DNA of 63,131 bases from Arthrobacter sp. ov407 (GTDB taxonomy: Bacteria > Actinomycetota > Actinomycetes > Actinomycetales > Micrococcaceae). The position numbers were made by a program, and so were the translations under genes. Shown in pieces: positions 1 to 8,062 of the stretch (positions within the stretch are counted from its first letter, which is position 1; each line of letters opens with the position of its first letter). The notes beneath the pieces were generated by a model. That model made no database searches, was not told the origin of the DNA, and saw nothing but the letters and a program-made list of their open reading frames with translations. The stretch spans positions 1-63,131 of the forward strand of contig NZ_FNGD01000019.1 of the NCBI RefSeq assembly GCF_900102895.1, in the 5' to 3' direction.

Positions 1-8
1 ACTATTGA

Positions 9-77
9 GTCTCATGACTTAATGGACATTTCTGTCTCAAGACATCGTGGACAGTGTGTCTCAGGACATCGTGGACA
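9..77 (+). repeat. Left end of IS: three 20-bp direct repeats
   Basis: Units at 9-28, 34-53 and 58-77 share GTCTCA at one end and TGGACA at the other, with a period of 24-25 bp. They are inverted relative to the three units at the right end. Inference: multiple transposase-binding sites, since spacing of a little over two helical turns would place them on one face of the DNA. Confidence 0.85.
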
Positions 78-100
78 CTCGGACCGGTTTTGCTCGGGTC

Positions 101-1309
101 ATGAGCAAAATGCACCCCGATATCAAGATCCGGCATTTGGTGGCGACATGGCCTGACGACGCCGAGAGGGGTGCGGTTTCACGGTTCTGCCGGCGTCATA
201 AGGTGTCCCGGGCCTGGTTTTACAAGGTCCGGGCCGCGGCTGCCGCCGTGGGGCCGATCAGAGCCATGGGAACGGCCTCGACCAGGCCGGCGGCCAGCCC
301 GGCTAAGGTCGATGCCTCGATGGCGGAACTGGCTCTCGCGACCCGGGAGTCCCTGAAGAGCCTCGGCTATGACCACGGACCGCTGAGCGTCGCCGCAAAA
401 CTGCGACGCCAGGGGGTCCGTCCGCCATCACGTGCCACCTTGGCCCGGATCTTTACCCGGGCGGGAGTCGTGGTCCCGGAACCGGGGAAGAAACCCCGCA
501 GCGCCTACCAAAGATTCGTCTATCCGGAACCCAACGGGTGCTGGCAGATCGACTCCACGCAGTGGCTGCTGGCCGGCGGAGCCACGGTGGCCATTTTCCA
601 GCTCATCGATGATCATTCCCGCCTGGCACTGGCATCTCTGGTCGCAGACGCAGAGACATCCGAGGCGGCCCTCCGGGTGGTGCGAATAGCTATCGATCGC
701 CACGGAGTGCCCCAAAAGTTCCTGTCGGACAACGGGGCAGCGTTCAATCCCACGCGGAGGGGCCGCACCGGGGCCCTGGTGGAATACCTCAAAACCCTCG
801 GCGTCGTGCCGATCACCGGCAAACCCTACAAACCCACCACCCAGGGCAAGAACGAACGCTTCCACCGGACCCTGCACACCTACCTGAACCGCCATCCCCG
901 GGCCGGGACCATCGCCGAGCTACAGGCCCGTGTCGATGTCTTCGACACGTACTACAACACCGAGCGTGAACACCAGGCGCTGCCGCCCGGCACGACCCCG
1001 GCCGAGGCCTGGAACGCCACCGCGACAGCCCTGCCGCCAGAGCCCCCGACCCCCGAAACCCGCAAACCCGCACCCCGCCAGAGCGTGCAACGGAAGGTGG
1101 GGCGTCAGGGCGAAGTCACCGTCATCGGAATGCACTTCTACATCGGAACGAACCACGCAGGAGAACAGATCCACATCCTCTACGACGACGAAACCATCAT
1201 GTTCTTCGACGCCCGCGGAACGGAAATCATCCAACACCCGCGCCCGCCCAAGGGAACCGTCTACATCAGCCGCAACGGCCCCACCAAGCAGCCGTCCACG
1301 AAGTCCTGA
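101..1309 (+). CDS. IS481-family transposase (DDE integrase fold)
   Basis: The product carries out cut-and-paste or copy transposition of the surrounding element. An N-terminal helix-turn-helix region (SRFCRRHKVSRAWFYKVR) precedes an rve integrase core. The acidic triad is visible as WQIDSTQW, FLSDNGAAF and GKNERFHRTLH, and a C-terminal domain follows. About 402 residues from ATG 101; an in-frame GTG at 47 lies inside a terminal repeat and is less likely as a start. There is no convincing ribosome site, as is common for transposases. No frameshift is seen, so it could be active. Confidence 0.9.
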   Translation: MSKMHPDIKIRHLVATWPDDAERGAVSRFCRRHKVSRAWFYKVRAAAAAVGPIRAMGTASTRPAASPAKVDASMAELALATRESLKSLGYDHGPLSVAAKLRRQGVRPPSRATLARIFTRAGVVVPEPGKKPRSAYQRFVYPEPNGCWQIDSTQWLLAGGATVAIFQLIDDHSRLALASLVADAETSEAALRVVRIAIDRHGVPQKFLSDNGAAFNPTRRGRTGALVEYLKTLGVVPITGKPYKPTTQGKNERFHRTLHTYLNRHPRAGTIAELQARVDVFDTYYNTEREHQALPPGTTPAEAWNATATALPPEPPTPETRKPAPRQSVQRKVGRQGEVTVIGMHFYIGTNHAGEQIHILYDDETIMFFDARGTEIIQHPRPPKGTVYISRNGPTKQPSTKS

Positions 1310-1364
1310 GACATGAACTGTCCACGATCAGTTGAGACATGAAGTGTCAACGATGAGGTGAGAC
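1293..1364 (+). repeat. Right end of IS: three inverted 20-bp repeats
   Basis: Units at 1293-1312, 1319-1338 and 1345-1364 read TGTCCACGAT...TGAGAC with small variations and a 26-bp period. They are the reverse complement of the left-end units. The first unit contains the transposase stop codon, so gene and terminus overlap. Confidence 0.85.
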
Positions 1365-1448
1365 ATCACAACGCCGAATGACGACCAGGACTGATAGCGC
1401 AACCGGGTGTTACTAGGTCTTCCGTGGGCAATCTAGTCAGGGCGGAAT

Positions 1449-3200
1449 CTAGTAGGCCTTGACCCGTTGTTCGACGACGAGGTGGACCAGGGCGAACACG
1501 CCGTCCCGGTCGATGGCGGCCAAGGCAGCCTCCAGGGCGGCCGGCACGTCCTTGTCCTCGGTGACCGTGATGCCGAAACCGCCGAACGCCCGGGCCATCA
1601 TGCCGAAATTGGGGTTCTTCAGCTGGGTCCCCGACACCCGGGACGGGTAGTGGCGTTCCTGGTGGGTGCGGATGGTGCCGTACTCCTGGTTGTCCATCAC
1701 GATGATGAGCGGCGTGGCTCCGTACTGGGCGGCCGTGGCGAGCTCCTGCCCGTTCATGAGGAATTCCCCGTCGCCGGCGATGGTGACCACCCGCCGCTCC
1801 GGGCTGGCCAGCGAGGCGGCGATGGCCGAGGGCACCGAGTACCCCATGGAGCCGTTCCGGGCGCTGATCATCGAGGCGTAGCGCCGGGTGGGGAAGTACC
1901 GGTGCGCCCAGTTGGTGTGCTCGCCCGCCCCGAACGTCACCATGGCGTCCTCCGGCAGCAGCGGCACGAGGTTCGCCATCAGCGTGTCCATCTTCGCGGG
2001 CCCGTCGCCCGGGGCCGACGGCGGCAGGCTGGCGAAGGACTGCTGCTCGGCGCGCATCCGGGCCGTCCACGCCTTCCATTCCTCCTTGACGGGCAAGTCG
2101 ATGTTCACCAGATCCCGGACGAAAGCCTCCGGCTTGGCCAGAATCTGGCGGGAGACCGGGCCGGAGCGGCCGCGCAGCGAGGGATCGATGCTGACCAGGA
2201 AGTTCTTCTTGTTCCAGTCCTGCCGGCAGACAAAGCCGTCCGTGATCACGTCCCCCGGGACCGTCCCGACGAAAACGAGCAGATCGGTTTCCTCCAGGAG
2301 ATCGTACGTGGGCCGGGGCCGGCCGTAGCCGATCGGTCCCACATAGCTGGGGGAGTCGAAGGAGACGGTCCCCTGCGTGCGCCATTCCGCCGCGGCCGGG
2401 ATATGGTGCTTCTCGAGCCACCGGGTGAGCTCCCCGGCTGCTTCCTGGGTCCAGTCGTTCCCGCCGGTGACAAAGAGCGGCTTTCTGGCCTGTGCCAGGG
2501 CTTCGGCGAGGGCGCCGGCATCCGTGCTGCTCATCCCGCCTGCAGCCACCGGGATGGGCGGGTGCAGGGCCGGATCAATCTGGACGCGGATGATGTCCTC
2601 CGGCAGGCCCACCACCACTGGCCCGGGACGGCCGCTCATGGCCGCGAACATTGCCTCCGCGACGATCTCGGAGGCCCGCTCGGGGTGGTCGAGGACCATC
2701 ACGCGTTTGGCGCCCGTGTCGAACCACGCCTTGATGTCGAACTCCTGGAACGCCTCACGGTCCCGGTGCGCAAACGGAATCAGCCCGACAAAGAGCAGCA
2801 TCGGCGTGGAGTCCTGCCAGGCGGTGTGCAGGCCCACGTGGGCGTTCGCAGCCCCGGGTCCCCGGGTGACCATGGCGACGCCGGGGCGCTGGTTCATCTT
2901 GCCGTCGGCCTCGGCCATGTACGCGGCGCCGCCCTCGTGTCGGCAGACTACAGTTTCGATGTCCGAGCCGTGCAGCCCGTCGAGGACGTCCAGGAAGCTT
3001 TCCCCCGGGACAACAAAGGTGCGTTCCACCCCGTGCGCCATGAGCGAATCAACAATCACGTGGCCGGCGGACCTGAGGGTGCTGGCGCCGTTGACGTTGT
3101 CCAAGATGGCCGCTGGGGCCGTCTGCAGGGGTTTGATGGTGTCGCCTTCAACTGGGTGCGTGTCGGTTGCGGTCATTGTGGATGCAGACTCCGTTTTCAT
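1449..3200 (-). CDS. Thiamine diphosphate-dependent enzyme, acetolactate-synthase-like
   Basis: About 583 residues with the three-domain fold of acetolactate synthase and 2-oxo acid decarboxylases. The N-terminal domain has the catalytic glutamate in CRHEGGAAYMAEA (near residue 89). The C-terminal domain has the diphosphate/Mg site GDGEFLMNGQE...MDNQEYG. ATG 3200 was chosen because homology starts soon after it; the longer version adds an unlikely N-terminus. No regulatory ilvN-like subunit gene follows and the neighbours are an amino-acid permease and glutaminase. A catabolic decarboxylase, for example of a 2-oxo acid from amino-acid breakdown, is therefore as likely as acetolactate synthesis. 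The exact substrate cannot be read from the sequence. Confidence 0.85.
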   Translation of the reverse strand: MKTESASTMTATDTHPVEGDTIKPLQTAPAAILDNVNGASTLRSAGHVIVDSLMAHGVERTFVVPGESFLDVLDGLHGSDIETVVCRHEGGAAYMAEADGKMNQRPGVAMVTRGPGAANAHVGLHTAWQDSTPMLLFVGLIPFAHRDREAFQEFDIKAWFDTGAKRVMVLDHPERASEIVAEAMFAAMSGRPGPVVVGLPEDIIRVQIDPALHPPIPVAAGGMSSTDAGALAEALAQARKPLFVTGGNDWTQEAAGELTRWLEKHHIPAAAEWRTQGTVSFDSPSYVGPIGYGRPRPTYDLLEETDLLVFVGTVPGDVITDGFVCRQDWNKKNFLVSIDPSLRGRSGPVSRQILAKPEAFVRDLVNIDLPVKEEWKAWTARMRAEQQSFASLPPSAPGDGPAKMDTLMANLVPLLPEDAMVTFGAGEHTNWAHRYFPTRRYASMISARNGSMGYSVPSAIAASLASPERRVVTIAGDGEFLMNGQELATAAQYGATPLIIVMDNQEYGTIRTHQERHYPSRVSGTQLKNPNFGMMARAFGGFGITVTEDKDVPAALEAALAAIDRDGVFALVHLVVEQRVKAY

Positions 3201-3475
3201 CACTACTTGTCTTCTTAGGTTGGTTGGCGGGCATGGCATGTCCGCTGAAGTCAGCGGAGCGGTTGGTGGTGCCTAGTCTGTTTCCGGTCCGGTACAGAAG
3301 AAGCAGCCGTCTTCGCAACTGTCGTTCGACGCCGGCGGCTTGCCATTGTTTGCGGCTGGCGGGTCGAGTTCCTGCAGCGTGCTAGTTCGGCCGGGACTTA
3401 GCGGGTTTCGTGGCTTCATGGAGGCTTTCACGTTGTGTGTCGGGTTGTGGGACTAGTCGGCAAAGAGATGTTCGA

Positions 3476-4990
3476 TTAGCGAATTGGAGTCCGGTTGGCC
3501 AGCACGGGCGCGGCGCCCGTGAAGCCGTCGCGGGTTTCGGCGATGTCGTGGATCTGTTTCCGGCAGGCGTACCAGCCGCCTACCATCAGCGCGCAGGCCA
3601 CCAGGGTCACCAGCAGCGTGAGCGGGGAGTCGATGAAGACCATGACGAGCACGCCGAGCAGGAATACCAGGGAGAGGTACCCGGTGTAGGGGGCTCCGAA
3701 CATCCGGAAAGAGGGGCGCTCAAGCCAGCCCTTGTCTGCCCACCGTTTGAGCTGGATCTGGCAGAGCACGATGGTGGCCCAGGTGACGACGATGCCTACG
3801 GCGGCGACGTTCAGGACGATCTCGAACGCCTGGCCGGGGACCAGGTAGTTCAGCGGGACCCCGAGGAGGGAGACGCCGGCGGTGATGGCGATGCCGCCGT
3901 AGGGGACGCCGGCCTTGTTCATCCGCTGGGCGAACTTCGGGGCCGATCCGGCCACTGACATGGAACGCAGGATGCGGCCGGTGGAGTATAGACCGGCGTT
4001 CAGCGAGGACAGGGCGGCCGTGAGGACCACGAGGTTCATGATGACGTCCACGCCCTGGATACCAATGGATCCGAAGAACGTCACAAACGGGCTGACGCCT
4101 TTTTCATACGAGGTGTAGGGCAGCAGCAGGGCGAGCAGAATGACCGAGCCGACGTAGAAGACGGCGATCCGGAAGACCACGGAGTTGATGGCCTTGGGCA
4201 TGATCCTTTCGGGGTTTTCGGTTTCGCCGGCGGCGGTACCGATCAGTTCGATCGAGGCGTAGGCGAACAGCACGCCCTGCATGAGGATGATCATGGGCAG
4301 CAGGCCGTTGGGGAAGAGGCCGCCATTGTCGGTGATGAGACTGAATCCGACTTCCTGGCCTTCCACGGGGGTGCCGAACATGACGAAGTAGGTGCCGACC
4401 AACAGGAACGCGACGAGGGCCGCGACCTTGATCAGGGCGAACCAGAACTCGAGCTCGCCGAACACCTTGACGGAGACGAGGTTGAGGCAGAGGACCACGA
4501 CGAGGGCGATCAGCGCCCACGCCCACTGCGGTACGGCCCCCATCCAGGGGATGTATTTACCGAAGAAGTTCATGTAGAGGGCCGCGGCGGTGATGTCCAC
4601 GATGGTGGTGGTGGCCCAGTTGATCCAATAGAACCAGCCGGAGATGAACGCGGCTTTCTCTCCGTAGAATTCGCGGGCGTAGGACACGAACGATCCTGAC
4701 GAGGGCCGGTGCAGCACCAGTTCGCCCAGGGCGCGCAGGATCAGGAACGCGAAGAAGCCGCAGACAGCGTAGGCGATGACCAGTGACGGGCCTGCCGCGT
4801 TGAGCCGGCCGCCGGCGCCCAGGAACAGGCCGGTTCCGATGGCCCCGCCGATCGCGATCATCTGGATCTGCCGGGGCTTCAGGCTCTTGTGATAGCCCGA
4901 GTCCTCCGCGTGGATCAGGGCATCCGAAGCGTGGGCGTGGCCGCCATCGGCCTGGTACAAGCCAACCTCGTCATTGGGGTTGTTGGACAT
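3476..4990 (-). CDS. ansP: Amino-acid permease, L-asparagine permease type
   Basis: A 504-residue APC-superfamily proton symporter of the cytoplasmic membrane with about 12 hydrophobic segments. The start region KPRQIQMIAIGGAIGTGLFL and the following stretch LRALGELVLHRPSSGSFVSY are characteristic of the AnsP subgroup of actinobacteria. It would import asparagine, or a related amide or amino acid. ATG 4990 is preceded by AAAGGAAC. It lies between the glutaminase and the thiamine-diphosphate enzyme on the same strand, with 74 bp to glutaminase, consistent with an amide-utilisation unit. A GABA or other amino-acid substrate is the alternative. Confidence 0.85.
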   Translation of the reverse strand: MSNNPNDEVGLYQADGGHAHASDALIHAEDSGYHKSLKPRQIQMIAIGGAIGTGLFLGAGGRLNAAGPSLVIAYAVCGFFAFLILRALGELVLHRPSSGSFVSYAREFYGEKAAFISGWFYWINWATTTIVDITAAALYMNFFGKYIPWMGAVPQWAWALIALVVVLCLNLVSVKVFGELEFWFALIKVAALVAFLLVGTYFVMFGTPVEGQEVGFSLITDNGGLFPNGLLPMIILMQGVLFAYASIELIGTAAGETENPERIMPKAINSVVFRIAVFYVGSVILLALLLPYTSYEKGVSPFVTFFGSIGIQGVDVIMNLVVLTAALSSLNAGLYSTGRILRSMSVAGSAPKFAQRMNKAGVPYGGIAITAGVSLLGVPLNYLVPGQAFEIVLNVAAVGIVVTWATIVLCQIQLKRWADKGWLERPSFRMFGAPYTGYLSLVFLLGVLVMVFIDSPLTLLVTLVACALMVGGWYACRKQIHDIAETRDGFTGAAPVLANRTPIR

Positions 4991-5064
4991 GGGTGTTCCT
5001 TTCGATCTGTCAGAGATCTAAATGGGGTTCTGGAGGGAGATTGTGGGGACAGCCGGGCGTCAGA

Positions 5065-5997
5065 TCAGAAAATCGACCACCCGGTCCGGTCGGACAGGTC
5101 AGCGAGAGCCGCCGTGCCTGCCAGGGAATTTCCTTTGGAATCCAGCCGCGGGCTCCAGACGCAGATGGCGCACTCGCCGGGGACGATCGCCAGGATGCCG
5201 CCGCCTACACCGCTTTTCCCCGGAAGTCCCACGCGGTAGGCAAACTCGCCGGCTGCGTCATACATGCCGCAGGTCAGCATGATGGAGCCGATGCGCTTGG
5301 CCTCGCTCCTGGAGATCACCGCGCCTTGTACTCCACGACCATCCTGCGCGAGGAAAAGACCCGCCTTGGCGACTTCCACGCAGGTCATCATGATTGAGCA
5401 CTGCCTGACGTAGTTCTCGACCACTGCCTGTGCGGGCCGCCGCAGGTTGCCGAATTCCTTCAGGAAGTGGGCGAGGGCCAGGTTGCGGCTGCTGCTGGAG
5501 AGTTCACTCCTTGCGGCGATCTCGTCGATGAAAGGACCCGGTTGACCGACCTGGCCGGTGAGGAAACGCAGGACCTGAGCGGCGGCGTCGGGAGATCTTT
5601 CCATCAGATGGTCGGTGACCACCAGGGCGCCCGAGTTGATGAAGGGGTTCCGCGGGATCCCGTGCTCGACTTCAAGCTGGACCAGGGAGTTGAAGGAGGT
5701 CCCTGACGGCTCGCGCAGGACCCTGGACCACAACGAGCCGGAGTCATCGGCGCTGAGGGCCATCGCCAGCGTGAAGACCTTGGAGATGCTCTGGATGGAG
5801 AACGGGAGGTCGGCGTCGCCGGAACTGAATACTTCCCCGGACGTCGTGGCAACCGCTATGCCGAAACGGTCGAACGGCGGGGACTGCAGGTGGGGAATGT
5901 TTGCTGGAACTGACCCAGCTTCCGTCCGGGGCCGGTGGCTGCGGACAATGTCATCCAGTAGTAGGCCAAGCGGCGGCGAATCAAGTGTTGTCATCAT
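5065..5997 (-). CDS. glsA: Glutaminase (beta-lactamase fold)
   Basis: Hydrolyses L-glutamine to glutamate and ammonia in the cytoplasm. About 310 residues, full length for the serine-type glutaminase family. The Ser-x-x-Lys catalytic motif is visible in SIQSISKVF (Ser70, Lys73), and the family stretches NPFINSGAL and GKSGVGGGI are present. The chosen start overlaps the stop of the upstream regulator gene (ATGA at 5994-5997), so translation is probably coupled. Longer starts would lie inside that gene. The neighbouring permease and PucR protein suggest an amide-catabolic operon. Confidence 0.93.
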   Translation of the reverse strand: MMTTLDSPPLGLLLDDIVRSHRPRTEAGSVPANIPHLQSPPFDRFGIAVATTSGEVFSSGDADLPFSIQSISKVFTLAMALSADDSGSLWSRVLREPSGTSFNSLVQLEVEHGIPRNPFINSGALVVTDHLMERSPDAAAQVLRFLTGQVGQPGPFIDEIAARSELSSSSRNLALAHFLKEFGNLRRPAQAVVENYVRQCSIMMTCVEVAKAGLFLAQDGRGVQGAVISRSEAKRIGSIMLTCGMYDAAGEFAYRVGLPGKSGVGGGILAIVPGECAICVWSPRLDSKGNSLAGTAALADLSDRTGWSIF

Positions 5998-7593
5998 TTC
6001 TGGCCCACGTGCTCCTTCTGCGTGCCGGCCCATTCCTGCACATGCAGCAGCGCGACCAGCGAATGGCGGGGATTGCCGAAGTCCAGGTCGGTGATCCGGC
6101 TGACCTTGCCGATCCGGTAGTAGACGGTGTTCTTATGCAGCTGCATCCGCTTGGCGCACTCGGCCACGTCGAGTGACGCGTCGAAGAAGGCACGCAGGGT
6201 TACGGCCAGTTCCGCGTCATCCCGGAGCAGGGCCCAGAGGCTGCGGTGCCGGAAGGCCGCCGTCGTAAAGTTCTCCACGGCGTCGTGGAAGAGGATCTCG
6301 GCTTCGAAGTCGTCCACCTCGGCCACCGGGGCTTCGCCGGACCGGCGCATGCAGGCCAGCAGCGCTTCGGATATTCCGGTCACTGAATGGATGGAGAGCA
6401 GATCGGGGACGGTGGGGCCGACGGCGGCAAAGGTGCTGATGCCGAGGTGTTTGCTGGCGTCCCTGACGATTGCCTCGGCCACGCTCCGCAGCCCGGCCCC
6501 CGGCGTTGGCGGACTGGAGCCCGGGAAGGATCACGGCGGTGTCGCCGTGAAACTGCCCCACAATGGCCGAGGGTTTGTAGGCGGCCGCATGGATGGAAGC
6601 GAGGTTGGCCAGCTCGCCGTGTTTGAGTGCGGCGTCGTCCTCCTGGGCTTCGGACGCCGACAGGCCAACCAGGATCAGGGCAGCGGGACGGTCCGCTGGG
6701 ATCTTCTCGCTGTGCGCGCTCGCCGCCGCCTCCGCGGGACCCGAAAGGAGGCGCACGATCCGGTCCTCGCGCATGTGCACGGACTGCTGGTTGCGGTACC
6801 GGATCAGCTCGGCGGAGGCCCGCGCGGCCGAGCCGGTGAGCACGTAGTCGACGTCGTCGCCGAAGCCGGCACCGGTTTCCTGGAGCCAGATGTAGCCCAT
6901 GATGCGGTCGCCGGCGAACAGGCTGATGGCGACGCGCTCCCGCAGGCCGTCCTGGGGCCGGGCGGGAACCCGGACCGGCAGGCGCGTCCGGTGCAGCTCG
7001 CGGTAGGCGCCGAGGTCCTTGAGCAGGAGTTCGTATTTGCGCGGCCCGCGCCGGGCCAGGATCGAGGCCTTGCGCAGTTCGTCAATGGCGTTGGTGACCG
7101 TGGAGTAGGCCAGGACCTTGTTGGCGGCGTCCTCGATCACCACGTGGCTGGAGGTCAGGCGGGCCGTGGTCTGGGCGATGGCGAAGAGGTCTTCTTCGAG
7201 CAGGGTCAGTACTTCGCTCTGGTAGCTGGGCGGCTGGATCCGGTCCTTGGCGATGGACAGTAGGCGGTCCCAGTCTGCCGCCGGGTCCACCAGCAGCAGG
7301 CCTGTTCCGGCGGCGCGCAGCAGCTCTGCCGCTTCCGCCAGTTCCTCCTGGCTGCCCTTGACGGCCAAGACCAGGGGAGGGCTTTTCAGGAGGCGCCGCA
7401 CTGCCGGCAAGGCGGAGCGTCCGCGCACGCCGATCAGCAGGACAAACGCAGACCCGCCGTCGTAAGTTTCGTCGTCGGCGTCAACGATCAGAAAGCGTTC
7501 GATCGCCGCGTCCGTGCGGGACGGCCGGAGCATCAGGCTGGCGAAACCGAGGGGGAGATCCGCGAGGATGTCGTCCACTGTAGCTGCGGCCAT
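5994..7593 (-). pseudogene. PucR-family transcriptional regulator, frameshifted
   Basis: From ATG 7593 (preceded by AGAAGGAAG) the frame encodes a PucR-like N-terminal and central domain up to ...AVILPGLQSANAG. The reading then leaves the homologous frame at a run of five C (plus strand 6497-6501). The C-terminal part resumes one base out of phase, with DVAECAKRMQLHKNTVYYRI, the typical PucR helix-turn-helix, ending at 5994. Removing one base from the run restores a continuous protein of about 532 residues. It is either a genuine inactivating insertion, a sequencing error in a homopolymer, or less likely programmed slippage. The position upstream of and overlapping glutaminase suggests it normally controls this amide operon. 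Confidence 0.8.
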
Positions 7594-7830
7594 GGGCTTC
7601 CTTCTGACATTGGCACCCGCCCGGACTGCTTTGTCCGGACACACCTCATGCTATCCAGCGGCCATCGCCGAAAGTATGGAAAAGTTCCTAGATTACGCGG
7701 CCCGTTTTAGGTCTGCGGACCAAGGCGCACGCCGCAGGAGTGCCGCGACGGCCGACGTCACCGTGTTCGCCGCGGCCTGGCGTGGACAAGGGCGGTCGTG
7801 GCCACGACGTGCCACGACGTGAAGGGTCGT

Positions 7831-7860
7831 TGCCAAAAACTGCCAAATCCGCCAATTGGT
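7831..7860 (+). promoter_or_regulatory. Three helically phased GCCAA repeats in the divergent intergenic region
   Basis: The stretch 7594-8062 separates the PucR gene from the fructan operon and has no ORF I trust. It holds three GCCAA cores exactly 10-11 bp apart (TGCCAAAAAC, TGCCAAATCC, GCCAATTGG), just after a 10-bp tandem duplication GCCACGACGT at 7801-7820. Phased repeats suggest binding of a regulator on one DNA face. PucR is a candidate; this is inference. Confidence 0.35.
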
Positions 7861-7948
7861 GCAAAAACGTTTCCTCAAGCAGCTGGGCCTCACCTTACGG
7901 CTGCTGCCAGTGGGGCTGTCAATAGCGAAGACTTGTTTGGTGTGACGC

Positions 7949-7978
7949 TTGACACGCCGAATCGGAATTCCTTACTCT
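7949..7978 (+). promoter_or_regulatory. Predicted promoter of the fructan/DFA operon
   Basis: TTGACA at 7949-7954 matches the -35 consensus perfectly. TACTCT at 7973-7978 is a moderate -10 at 18-bp spacing. Transcription would start about 10 bp before the palindrome at 7989-8005, so a bound repressor could block initiation or early elongation. It lies 85 bp upstream of the binding-protein start codon. Confidence 0.6.
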
Positions 7979-7988
7979 GGGTGCCAAG

Positions 7989-8005
7989 TCGTTTTAGCAA
8001 AACGA
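7989..8005 (+). promoter_or_regulatory. Palindromic operator, probably for the operon LacI protein
   Basis: TCGTTTT-AGC-AAAACGA is a perfect 7-bp inverted repeat with a 3-bp centre, placed between the predicted -10 and the first gene. LacI-family proteins bind such AT-flanked palindromes of 16-20 bp. The only LacI-type gene nearby is the one at 12776-13870 inside this operon, so autoregulated repression is inferred. Confidence 0.65.
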
Positions 8006-8062
8006 TTTTTCAACCCCATTCGATCTCTGAGTTTCCGTTCAAGAGAAAGGGAGCCGACAGCG

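Larger units (their letters stand above)
9..1364 (+). mobile_element. IS481-type insertion sequence
   Basis: One transposase gene is bracketed by repeated termini. Three 20-bp copies of a GTCTCAxGACATCGTGGACA-like unit lie on the left (9-28, 34-53, 58-77), and three inverted copies lie on the right (1293-1312, 1319-1338, 1345-1364). The true outer tips and target duplication cannot be fixed because the window begins beside the left repeats. The element sits just downstream of the thiamine-diphosphate enzyme gene and interrupts no visible gene. Confidence 0.8.

Noticed and set aside
9..77. CRISPR-like short direct repeats at the left edge
   Set aside because: Only three units, spacers of 4-5 bases, and inverted copies at the other end of the transposase gene; these are IS termini.
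1449..3200. Naming the gene ilvB
   Set aside because: No ilvN or ilvC nearby and the context is amide catabolism; the fold is shared by several decarboxylases.
1467..3218. 583-codon plus-strand ORF opposite the thiamine-diphosphate enzyme
   Set aside because: It is antisense to a gene with clear active-site motifs, has Gly/Arg/Val-rich composition and no family pattern; typical shadow in GC-rich DNA.
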